Source: JAAYBT01 sp964404395
GTDB lineage: Bacteria; Bacillota; Clostridia; Acetivibrionales; DTU013
Assembly (NCBI GenBank): GCA_964404395.1
Contig: CAYOKA010000072.1
Coordinates: 1 to 10,936 of the forward strand
DNA: 10,936 nucleotides
Direction of reading: 5' to 3'
The notes beneath the pieces are model-generated. The model had not been told where the DNA came from, ran no database searches, and saw only the letters and a list, made by a program, of their open reading frames with translations. The position numbers and the translations under genes are program-made. Every line of letters starts with the position of its first letter. Positions within the stretch are counted from its first letter, which is position 1. Of the stretch, positions 1-5,388 are shown piece by piece.

Positions 1-3
1 GGA

Positions 4-456
4 ATGATTTTGGTTAGCGCATGTCTTTTAGGAATTAGTTGTCGCTATGACGGTATCGCAAAAATGAACAAGGCCTTGATGGGGCTTGCGGCGAAGGGGG
101 AGCTTATACCTGTATGCCCGGAACAGCTGGGCGGCTGCCCGACACCGAGGCAGCCAAGTGAGATAGCAGGTGGTACCGGTGCAGATGTGCTTGCCGGAAG
201 ATGCCCGGTGAAGAGCGAGACCGGCGAGGACGTGACTGAAAGCTTCATCAAGGGCGCAAGGGAGACCTTGAAGATAGCAAAAGCGTGTAAGGTGAAAAGA
301 GCGATATTAAAGGCCAGGAGCCCTTCCTGTGGATTTGGTAAAATATATGACGGCAGCTTCAAAGGTGTACTTATAAATGGAAATGGTGTTACGGCGGAAT
401 TACTGAATCAAAAGGGGATTGAGATTTTTTCGGAAGAAACAATGGATTATATGTAA
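4..456 (+). CDS. DUF523 family protein
   Basis: The 150-residue product matches the small cysteine-rich DUF523 family in length and motifs. It opens with a hydrophobic strand leading to C7 and C13 (SACLLGISCRYDG). C38 and C45 lie in the CPEQLGGCPTPR segment, and C109 lies in the KARSPSCG segment near the C-terminal third. Such conserved cysteines suggest metal or iron-sulfur binding, but no reaction is established that I can name. There is no signal peptide or membrane segment, so it is presumably cytosolic. The ATG at position 4 fits the family N-terminus; the ribosome binding site would lie before the window, so a slightly upstream start cannot be excluded. The gene ends inside the foot of a terminator hairpin and converges on the HPr-like gene. 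Family assignment is firm; function is unknown. Confidence 0.88.
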   Translation: MILVSACLLGISCRYDGIAKMNKALMGLAAKGELIPVCPEQLGGCPTPRQPSEIAGGTGADVLAGRCPVKSETGEDVTESFIKGARETLKIAKACKVKRAILKARSPSCGFGKIYDGSFKGVLINGNGVTAELLNQKGIEIFSEETMDYM

Positions 457-488
457 AAACCCGGCATCTACAAGTAGCACCGGGTTTT
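456..488. terminator. Bidirectional intrinsic terminator
   Basis: A perfect 9-bp stem pairs AAAACCCGG (456-464) with CCGGGTTTT (480-488). The loop contains a further short CTAC/GTAG pairing (468-477). On the plus strand the T-run is the 3' arm itself; on the minus strand the stem is followed by five T residues (459-455). It therefore fits termination of both the DUF523 gene and the converging HPr-like gene. Confidence 0.82.
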
Positions 489-544
489 GGAGTTGCGTGA
501 CGTGAGATTTTGGTTAGTTAAGGCTTTTGCGATGGTAATATGCC

Positions 545-772
545 CTAGATGACAAAGGGTTTTATTTCCTCGCAGAAGCTTTCACAGTCGTTCGAATGTA
601 TCTCAACTCTGATGGGCTTGTTGAAATCAAGACTGAATATACCCATAATGGATTTTGCATCAACCACATAGCGTCCCGATGTTAGATCCACGTCAAAGTC
701 ATATTTGTTCGCGATGTTCACAAAATCCTTGACATCATTAATTGTTTTAAGCATGATATTTAGTGCTTTCAT
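545..772 (-). CDS. HPr-like protein lacking the phosphorylatable histidine
   Basis: The 75-residue protein resembles the phosphocarrier HPr of the sugar phosphotransferase system, mainly in its middle. SGRYVVDAKSIMGIFSLD aligns with the HPr segment around Ser46 (KSIMG), so S41 here corresponds to that regulatory serine. The N-terminal active-site motif of true HPr (His15 in a G-I-H-A-R-P context) is absent; the equivalent stretch reads TINDVKDFV. The protein therefore should not carry PTS phosphate in the usual way. It may be a regulatory paralogue, loosely analogous to Crh of Bacillus, which lacks His15 but keeps Ser46. The ATG at 772 has a strong GGAGG (785-781) with 8-nt spacing. No PTS gene is nearby. 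It is transcribed from its own promoter, divergent to mtaB. The fold assignment is fairly secure; the role is inferred. Confidence 0.8.
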   Translation of the reverse strand: MKALNIMLKTINDVKDFVNIANKYDFDVDLTSGRYVVDAKSIMGIFSLDFNKPIRVEIHSNDCESFCEEIKPFVI

Positions 773-804
773 ATATGGGACCTCCGTTCCTTTTGCTGCG
801 ATTC

Positions 805-834
805 GGCAATGCAGTGATTAAGCAATTCATTGCC
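805..834. repeat. Inverted repeat in the leader of the HPr-like gene
   Basis: GGCAATG (805-811) and CATTGCC (828-834) form a perfect 7-bp inverted repeat with a 16-nt spacer. It lies a few bases downstream of the expected transcription start (about 839, minus strand) and upstream of the ribosome binding site. It could be an operator or a 5' hairpin in the mRNA. I have no direct evidence for either. Confidence 0.5.
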
Positions 835-845
835 TGCCTTAATTA

Positions 846-874
846 ATAATATCCTGTATTTGGTAACAAGTCAA
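846..874 (-). promoter_or_regulatory. Sigma-A-like promoter for the HPr-like gene
   Basis: Read on the minus strand, TTGACT (874-869) is followed by a 17-nt spacer and TATTAT (851-846). Each hexamer matches five of six consensus bases at ideal spacing. The expected start is near 839, giving a leader of about 67 nt before the ATG at 772. Confidence 0.65.
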
Positions 875-882
875 TTACAACC

Positions 883-911
883 TTGTTAAAAAGATATGAA
901 TTCATTATAAT
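883..911 (+). promoter_or_regulatory. Sigma-A-like promoter for mtaB
   Basis: TTGTTA (883-888), a 17-nt spacer and a perfect TATAAT (906-911) precede mtaB. The expected start is near 918, leaving a leader of about 64 nt before the GTG start. The -35 boxes of this promoter and of the minus-strand promoter are only 8 bp apart, so the two polymerase footprints overlap. Confidence 0.7.
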
Positions 912-972
912 ATGATTGGCTATTATATGGTTGTCAATCACAAGTCCGGCGAGGCATTGCACCGGGCCGTTT

Positions 973-977
973 GGAGG
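973..977 (+). promoter_or_regulatory. mtaB: Ribosome binding site deciding the mtaB start
   Basis: GGAGG lies 4 nt before the GTG at 982. The spacing is short, but the start places the family's N-terminal VAFYTLGCKVNQYE motif right at the beginning of the protein. An upstream TTG at 916 falls at the predicted transcription start and has no ribosome binding site. Confidence 0.7.
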
Positions 978-981
978 AATC

Positions 982-2295
982 GTGAGGAAGGTTGCTTTTT
1001 ATACATTAGGCTGCAAGGTAAATCAATATGAAACTGAGGCTATGGCGGAAGCCTTTGAAAATGCAGGCTATGAGCAGGTCGACTTTGGTGCGCCGGCGGA
1101 TGTCTATGTTATCAATACCTGTACCGTTACAGGCCTCAGCTCCAGAAAATCGCGGCAGGCGATTCGTAAAGCAAGGCAGTTGAACGGCAAGGCCATCATT
1201 GCTGCAGTGGGCTGTTATCCCCAGACGTCAAAGGATGAGGTTGAAAGCCTCCCGGAGGTGGATATTGTAGCCGGTACAGCTGATAGAAGTAAGGTACCGG
1301 AATACGTTGAGGCATTTTTATCGGAAAAGCTGCATCGTGGAGAAGACAAAATTTCATATGTTGCTGATATAATGAAAAAGCATGACTTCGAGGATTTGAA
1401 GATTGAGCGGTATAAGGACAGGACACGGGCTTTTTTGAAGGTCCAGGAAGGCTGCAGCCAATTCTGCTCCTATTGTATCATTCCTTATGCAAGAGGCCCT
1501 ATCCGCAGCAGGTTGGCCGAAAAGGTGCTTAGCGAGGTGCACAACCTGGTAGGAGCCGGTTTCAAAGAGGTGGTGCTGACGGGAATTCATATAGCATCCT
1601 ATGGAAAGGACTTGGGAGAGCTCAGGCTAATGGATCTTATCCGTCTGGTTCACGAGGTGGATGGTATAGAAAGAATAAGAATCGGATCGATTGAACCGAC
1701 ACTTTTGACAACGGAGTTTGTCCGTGCAGCAGCTAAGATGAAAAAGCTCTGTCCCCATTATCACGTATCCTTGCAGAGCGGCTGCGACGAGACGCTTGCC
1801 AGAATGAACCGTCGCTATACCACTGCAGAGTATAAAAATGCCGTGGGACTTCTGAGGGAACAAATACCCGATGTGTCTGTGACCACTGATGTGATGGTTG
1901 GCTTCCCCGGAGAGACAGATGAGGAATTTGAAAGGACCTGTGAATTTTTGGATGATATACAGTTTGCTAAAATACATGTATTTAAATTTTCTCCGAGAAA
2001 GGGGACTCCAGCTGCTGACTTCTCAGCTCAGCTGAGTGGTTCGGTGAAGGAGGCCAGAAGCCGGCGTGTGATCGAATTATCGGATCGATGTGCAAGGACA
2101 TTTCACAATCAATTCATAGGCAGGGAAATGCCGGTGCTGTACGAGCAGGAGGTCAAGGGCGCAAAGGGTGTGTATGAAGGATTGACGCCCAATTACATAA
2201 GGGTCTTGTCAAAAGGAGATAATAGCCTTGTGGGAAATATAGTGGGGACTAGACTGATAAAATTGGATGACGAATATGTTATAGGGGATATTTGA
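982..2295 (+). CDS. mtaB: tRNA (t6A37) methylthiotransferase MtaB
   Basis: This radical-SAM enzyme converts N6-threonylcarbamoyladenosine at position 37 of ANN-decoding tRNAs into its 2-methylthio form. With the GTG start it is 437 residues, the usual size. The N-terminal UPF0004 domain carries the three auxiliary-cluster cysteines C11 (GCKVNQYE), C47 (NTCTVT) and C78 (VGCYPQ). The radical-SAM motif CSQFCSYC supplies C158, C162 and C165. Further family motifs are VVLTGIHIASYG, the LQSGCDETLARMNRRYT stretch and TDVMVGFPGET. The C-terminal roughly 60 residues look like the RNA-binding TRAM domain. The TLGCKVNQYE and CSQFCSYC context favours MtaB over MiaB or RimO. It has its own promoter, divergent to the HPr-like gene, and is followed by ireB after 76 nt. 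All six cluster cysteines are present, so it should be functional. Confidence 0.95.
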   Translation: MRKVAFYTLGCKVNQYETEAMAEAFENAGYEQVDFGAPADVYVINTCTVTGLSSRKSRQAIRKARQLNGKAIIAAVGCYPQTSKDEVESLPEVDIVAGTADRSKVPEYVEAFLSEKLHRGEDKISYVADIMKKHDFEDLKIERYKDRTRAFLKVQEGCSQFCSYCIIPYARGPIRSRLAEKVLSEVHNLVGAGFKEVVLTGIHIASYGKDLGELRLMDLIRLVHEVDGIERIRIGSIEPTLLTTEFVRAAAKMKKLCPHYHVSLQSGCDETLARMNRRYTTAEYKNAVGLLREQIPDVSVTTDVMVGFPGETDEEFERTCEFLDDIQFAKIHVFKFSPRKGTPAADFSAQLSGSVKEARSRRVIELSDRCARTFHNQFIGREMPVLYEQEVKGAKGVYEGLTPNYIRVLSKGDNSLVGNIVGTRLIKLDDEYVIGDI

Positions 2296-2297
2296 TA

Positions 2298-2326
2298 TTG
2301 CATAATGATTCCATTTATATTATTAT
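2298..2326 (+). promoter_or_regulatory. Possible promoter for ireB
   Basis: TTGCAT (2298-2303), a 17-nt spacer and TATTAT (2321-2326) sit directly after the mtaB stop codon. The -10 box is good (five of six) and the -35 box weak (three of six). An overlapping alternative, TTGATA (2292-2297) with TTATAT (2315-2320), also has 17-nt spacing. No terminator separates mtaB from ireB, so read-through from mtaB is equally possible. Confidence 0.42.
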
Positions 2327-2371
2327 ATAGGTACGGCAAACATGTGTTTTGCAGGCAGGAGAGTGTTAATA

Positions 2372-2629
2372 ATGGCTAACAGTAGTGAAACCATGATGTT
2401 CAAAATGGATAAGGACAAGGAGAATGAAGCCCGTAATATTCTGTTCACGGTATACGAGGCTTTGAAGGAGAAGGGGTATAACCCGATTAATCAGCTGGTG
2501 GGTTATATTCTTTCAGGCGATCCTACATATATTACAAACCACCAGAATGCAAGGAGCGTTGTTCGAAGGCTTGAACGGGATGAACTGCTTGAAGAGATTG
2601 TACATTTCTATCTTGAGAATAAAAAATAA
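2372..2629 (+). CDS. ireB: IreB family regulatory phosphoprotein (UPF0297)
   Basis: The 85-residue product is a close match to the IreB/UPF0297 family, with the hallmark stretches VYEALKEKGYNP, NQLVGYILSGDPTYIT and RRLERDELLEEIV. In Enterococcus, IreB is a small dimeric substrate of the PASTA-domain Ser/Thr kinase IreK and negatively affects cephalosporin resistance; phosphorylation falls on N-terminal threonines. Here T7 (SSETMMF) is the likely equivalent. The start at 2372 is chosen because AGGAG (2357-2361) lies 10 nt upstream and the protein then begins at the family position; an in-frame ATG at 2342 would add ten unrelated residues. Clostridia usually have ireB followed directly by ruvX and a DUF1292 gene. 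Here a strong terminator starts 5 nt after the stop codon and an aldo/keto reductase gene intervenes. Confidence 0.93.
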   Translation: MANSSETMMFKMDKDKENEARNILFTVYEALKEKGYNPINQLVGYILSGDPTYITNHQNARSVVRRLERDELLEEIVHFYLENKK

Positions 2630-2634
2630 GACCG

Positions 2635-2661
2635 ACCCCGACAAGCTCGGGGTTTATTTTT
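2635..2661 (+). terminator. Intrinsic terminator after ireB
   Basis: ACCCCGA (2635-2641) pairs perfectly with TCGGGGT (2647-2653) around a 5-nt loop, followed by TTATTTTT (2654-2661). The hairpin begins only 5 nt after the ireB stop and ends 19 nt before the next gene's ATG. Downstream genes would need read-through or a promoter inside ireB. Confidence 0.8.
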
Positions 2662-2680
2662 GGGGCTTTTATGAGGATTT

Positions 2681-3628
2681 ATGGAATATACACAGCTTGG
2701 TAAAACTGGAATAACAGTGTCAAAGATGTGCTTCGGAGCACTGATTATAGGACCTTTGCAGGTGAATTTATCGGTAAATGACGGTGCCCGTGTTATTCGA
2801 GCTGCCCTTGACAGAGGTGTCAATTTTATTGATACTGCGGAGCTCTACGGAACCTATGATCATATACGTGAAGCAAGCAAAGGCCTGGATAAAAAACCGG
2901 TAGTAGCCACGAAATGCTATGCCTGGAATAAGGAAGGTGCCGCAAAAAGTGTTGAGGAAGCCAGAAGAGGGTTAGATATGGATGTCCTTGACATTTTTAT
3001 GATGCACGAGCAGGAAAGCAAACTGACGCTGCGCGGGCATCGTGAAGCCCTCGAATTCTATCTCAATGAACGTGAAAAGGGGAGAATAAGAGCTGTAGGT
3101 GTTTCAACGCATAATGTGGAGGTAGTAAGAGCAATATGTAATATGCCGGAAATAGACGTTATTCATCCCTTGATAAACAAAACGGGTATCGGTATCGGGG
3201 ACGGTACAATAGAGGACATGCTGGGCGCAGTCCGACAGGCATATGAAGCCGGAAAAGGCGTGTATAGCATGAAACCCTTGGGCGGAGGCAACCTGCTGCA
3301 CTCTTATGATGATTGCATCGATTTTGTTTTGAACATACCTTATATTCATTCTATTGCGATAGGCATGCAGAGTGTGGAAGAGGTGGAGATGAATATTATC
3401 CGGTTTGAAGGCGGAAAGGTACCGAAGGAGCTGAAAAAATTGGCAGCCACCAGAGAAAAGCAGCTTCATATAGATTATTGGTGCGAATCATGCGGGAAAT
3501 GTGTTGAAAGATGTAAACAGGGTGCATTGTCGTTGGCTGATGGAAGGGTGAAGGTAGATAAAGGAAAATGTGTTTTATGTGGGTATTGTGGAAGTGTTTG
3601 CCCTCAGTTTGCTATTAAAATATGTTGA
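2681..3628 (+). CDS. Aldo/keto reductase with C-terminal 2x[4Fe-4S] ferredoxin domain
   Basis: The 315-residue protein has an N-terminal aldo/keto reductase barrel (about 1-255) and a C-terminal bacterial ferredoxin domain (about 262-315). The catalytic tetrad of the superfamily is visible as D51 and Y56 (DTAELYG), K78 (VATKC) and H109 (MMHEQE). The first cluster motif is C268-x2-C271-x2-C274-x3-C278; the second is C297-x2-C300-x2-C303-x3-C307 followed by proline. The first motif has lysine where proline commonly follows the last cysteine. Fusion to a ferredoxin suggests electron exchange with an iron-sulfur partner in an anaerobic cytosol; the substrate cannot be read from sequence. The start fits the family N-terminus (MEYTQLGKTGITVSKMCFG), with GAGG at 2673-2676 and short 4-nt spacing. 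ruvX follows after 17 nt, so the two are probably cotranscribed. Confidence 0.92.
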   Translation: MEYTQLGKTGITVSKMCFGALIIGPLQVNLSVNDGARVIRAALDRGVNFIDTAELYGTYDHIREASKGLDKKPVVATKCYAWNKEGAAKSVEEARRGLDMDVLDIFMMHEQESKLTLRGHREALEFYLNEREKGRIRAVGVSTHNVEVVRAICNMPEIDVIHPLINKTGIGIGDGTIEDMLGAVRQAYEAGKGVYSMKPLGGGNLLHSYDDCIDFVLNIPYIHSIAIGMQSVEEVEMNIIRFEGGKVPKELKKLAATREKQLHIDYWCESCGKCVERCKQGALSLADGRVKVDKGKCVLCGYCGSVCPQFAIKIC

Positions 3629-3635
3629 ATGCTTT

Positions 3636-3640
3636 GGAGG
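3636..3640 (+). promoter_or_regulatory. ruvX: Ribosome binding site deciding the ruvX start
   Basis: GGAGG lies 5 nt before the ATG at 3646. An in-frame ATG at 3622 overlaps the end of the reductase gene, has no such site, and would add eight residues absent from the family. Confidence 0.75.
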
Positions 3641-3645
3641 CTGGT

Positions 3646-4062
3646 ATGCGAATAATGGGTATTGATTTTGGAAACAGTAGAATCGGTGTAGCTGTGAGCG
3701 ATCCGTTTGGGTGGACGGCACAAGGCCTTGAAACTATTCACTGGAAGGGTTCTATGGAAAAGCCTGTACAGAAGATTAAGGAACTGGCTTCTTCTTACCA
3801 GGTTGGAAAGTTTGTGGTCGGACTGCCTATAAATATGAATGGAACTATCGGGCCAAGCGCTGAGAAAGCAATAGAATTCGGCGATCTTCTATCCAAAATT
3901 ACGGGTATCGAGGTAGTCAGATGGGACGAGCGTCTTACAACGGTAGCCGCAAGCCGCACAATGCATGAGGTGGGTATGAAAACTTCGAAAAAGAAAGGTT
4001 CAGTCGATAAAATAGCGGCTGCATTAATATTGCAGGGATATCTTGACAGTGAGTCAAAATAA
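3646..4062 (+). CDS. ruvX: RuvX/YqgF family RNase H-fold nuclease
   Basis: The 138-residue product is a complete YqgF/RuvX protein. In Escherichia coli YqgF takes part in 16S rRNA 5'-end maturation; the family was first named as a putative Holliday junction resolvase. Family motifs are the N-terminal MGIDFGNSRIGVAVSD with D7, the VVGLPINMNG strand-loop, VRWDERLTT with D94/E95, and the C-terminal SVDKIAAALILQGYLD with D121. These acidic residues are the expected metal ligands of the RNase H-like fold. The C-terminal loop before D121 reads KKKGS, slightly longer and more basic than I would expect, but the family shows variation there. It follows the reductase gene by 17 nt and precedes the DUF1292 gene by 38 nt, consistent with one transcript. 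It has no membrane or export signal, as expected for a cytosolic protein. Confidence 0.95.
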   Translation: MRIMGIDFGNSRIGVAVSDPFGWTAQGLETIHWKGSMEKPVQKIKELASSYQVGKFVVGLPINMNGTIGPSAEKAIEFGDLLSKITGIEVVRWDERLTTVAASRTMHEVGMKTSKKKGSVDKIAAALILQGYLDSESK

Positions 4063-4087
4063 GGTTATTGTATTTATTACAAGGAAA

Positions 4088-4093
4088 GGGAGG
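4088..4093 (+). promoter_or_regulatory. Ribosome binding site deciding the DUF1292 start
   Basis: GGGAGG lies 7 nt before the ATG at 4101, near-ideal spacing. A TTG at 4068 in the same frame has no comparable site and would place this element inside the coding region. Confidence 0.8.
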
Positions 4094-4100
4094 TGTTCCT

Positions 4101-4385
4101 ATGGACGATGAGAACATAGTTGTTCTGGTTGATGAAAATGGCGAGGAAGTTGAATTTGAACACATTGATACAGTTGAAATGAACGATAACGAATATGTTG
4201 TCCTGGCACCATTGGACAACGATGACCCGGATCAGGAAGACGAGGAAGTTATCATATTGAAAGTTGAGCACAGTGAGGACGGAGAAGATTCGTTTGTTAC
4301 AATAGAGGATGACGACGAATTGGATGATGTCTTCAATGAATTTCAAAACAGGATGGAAGAGGAATTCGGATTGGAAGATGAATAA
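4101..4385 (+). CDS. DUF1292 family acidic protein
   Basis: The 94-residue protein belongs to the DUF1292 (YrzB-like) family, recognised from its beta-rich motifs ENIVVLVDENGEEVEFE and NEYVVLAPLD, its acidic tail and its position after ruvX. About 40 residues are Asp or Glu and only about two are Lys or Arg, so it is strikingly acidic. Its function is unknown. In Firmicutes it commonly follows ireB and ruvX, and that linkage is the best clue to its role. There is no signal peptide, membrane segment or cysteine pair. It is the last gene of the plus-strand cluster and ends just before a strong terminator hairpin shared with the converging PilZ gene. Confidence 0.88.
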   Translation: MDDENIVVLVDENGEEVEFEHIDTVEMNDNEYVVLAPLDNDDPDQEDEEVIILKVEHSEDGEDSFVTIEDDDELDDVFNEFQNRMEEEFGLEDE

Positions 4386-4420
4386 ACGTTTTCCGGTCAA
4401 ATGAACATTTCTCGAAATAC

Positions 4421-4469
4421 AATCTCGAAGGTGAAATATTAGTGCCTTCGGGATTTATTCTTTTCTTTT
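4421..4469 (+). terminator. Intrinsic terminator at the DUF1292/PilZ convergence
   Basis: An 11-bp stem, with one G-U pair, joins 4421-4431 to 4445-4455 around a 13-nt loop and is followed by a T-rich tail through 4469. The tail lies inside the 3' end of the minus-strand PilZ gene, and the stem ends exactly at that gene's stop codon. On the minus strand the hairpin is followed only by a short TATTT, so it should work best for the plus strand. Confidence 0.78.
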
Positions 4470-5141
4470 CAGTTGAAGCCTCTGCTGATCAAAAATAAAT
4501 CTTATCAAAGCTTCCTGATCTTTTTTGGAGATATCTGTAAAAATCATACCCAGCTCATATTTATTTCTATTTTTTATTTTTATTGAGTTTACCCTTAGAA
4601 CTATACATCGTAGAGTAATGATCAATTCATCGGTAAGTCTGAGCTCTACCTTAACTTCGGTGCCTTTTGCGATTTCAATATCTGAAACAAGGCATACACC
4701 TGTTCCGCTTAAGTTCCTGGTGAATACCTTAACAGGTTCCGTGTCAAAAGCTTCTGTACCATTTGAATCAGGAAGCCATATTTGGGCATTTAAAATAATA
4801 TCCAATCTGAAAGCCATCCTTCTTTGGATTTTATTGATATCACTATCAGGCTCAACGATATATACTGCAACATTTCCCCTGAATTCCCTTGATTTTATCA
4901 GAGCTGTGAAGCCAAGCAAGCTGATCAGATTGCGTCGATGGTGCAAAAATGTAAGGCATATACGTGTATCATCGGGAATGTAAACAAGACGAGATTCGTG
5001 TATGGGGGCTGAAATCACCAGCAAATCGTTATCATGATATTCCAGAAGCTGGCTGACATAGGTATCGCCCTGTACATCGCCCTGACTATTAAGCTGGTTC
5101 AGTTCAAGCCTGGTGCCTATTTTTATATCTTGTGTGGACAT
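4455..5141 (-). CDS. PilZ-domain c-di-GMP receptor, YcgR/YpfB-like
   Basis: The 228-residue protein has the two-domain layout of YcgR/YpfB flagellar brake proteins: an N-terminal YcgR-like beta domain (about 5-98) and a C-terminal PilZ domain (about 104-222). Both parts of the c-di-GMP-binding signature are present: R107-R108 with R112 (QRRMAFR), and N143-x-S145-x2-G148 (NLSGTG, where D/N-x-S-x-x-G is expected). It should therefore bind c-di-GMP and relay it to motility, secretion or surface functions; the partner cannot be told, as no flagellar gene is nearby. It is cytosolic, with no transmembrane segment. The ATG at 5141 is chosen over an in-frame GTG at 5198 because AGGAGAGG lies just upstream and the extra residues do not resemble the family. 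It is a single gene with its own promoter. Confidence 0.88.
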   Translation of the reverse strand: MSTQDIKIGTRLELNQLNSQGDVQGDTYVSQLLEYHDNDLLVISAPIHESRLVYIPDDTRICLTFLHHRRNLISLLGFTALIKSREFRGNVAVYIVEPDSDINKIQRRMAFRLDIILNAQIWLPDSNGTEAFDTEPVKVFTRNLSGTGVCLVSDIEIAKGTEVKVELRLTDELIITLRCIVLRVNSIKIKNRNKYELGMIFTDISKKDQEALIRFIFDQQRLQLKRKE

Positions 5142-5145
5142 AGCG

Positions 5146-5153
5146 CCTCTCCT
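5146..5153 (-). promoter_or_regulatory. Ribosome binding site deciding the PilZ gene start
   Basis: On the minus strand AGGAGAGG (5153-5146) ends 4 nt before the ATG at 5141. The upstream GTG at 5198 has no comparable purine run. Confidence 0.72.
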
Positions 5154-5221
5154 GTCATGAATAAAGTCAAAACCTGAAGAATACCTGACGTGGAACACCT
5201 CATGATTGACGGTCTCATTAC

Positions 5222-5250
5222 ATTATACATTTATTGCAGCTTTTCTCCAA
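5222..5250 (-). promoter_or_regulatory. Sigma-A-like promoter for the PilZ gene
   Basis: On the minus strand TTGGAG (5250-5245), a 17-nt spacer and a perfect TATAAT (5227-5222) are present. The expected start near 5215 leaves a leader of about 74 nt. No flagellar sigma-factor (sigma-D type) promoter was visible. The remaining divergent region (5251-5388) is AT-rich and should hold the promoter of the DUF3048 gene, but I see no convincing match there. Confidence 0.55.
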
Positions 5251-5388
5251 GTACATTTCGATTTCTCTGCTATTTTTGTACCTTTAGTTGGTGGTTTTTG
5301 TCATTAACAATTATAGAGGATTTCGATCAATTAAATAGAATATATATACATGCATTCACAAACACAGATTTGGCGGGGAGGTTAGCAC

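Noticed and set aside
916..981. Upstream TTG start giving mtaB 22 more residues
   Set aside because: It coincides with the predicted transcription start, has no ribosome binding site, and the added residues are unlike the family N-terminus.
4525..4983. Plus-strand open frame of 152 codons opposite the PilZ gene
   Set aside because: The minus-strand frame has complete PilZ motifs and a good ribosome binding site; the opposite frame is its shadow.
5288..5317. Promoter TTGGTG-18-TATAGA for the DUF3048 gene
   Set aside because: Both hexamers match poorly, and similarly weak matches occur throughout this AT-rich stretch.
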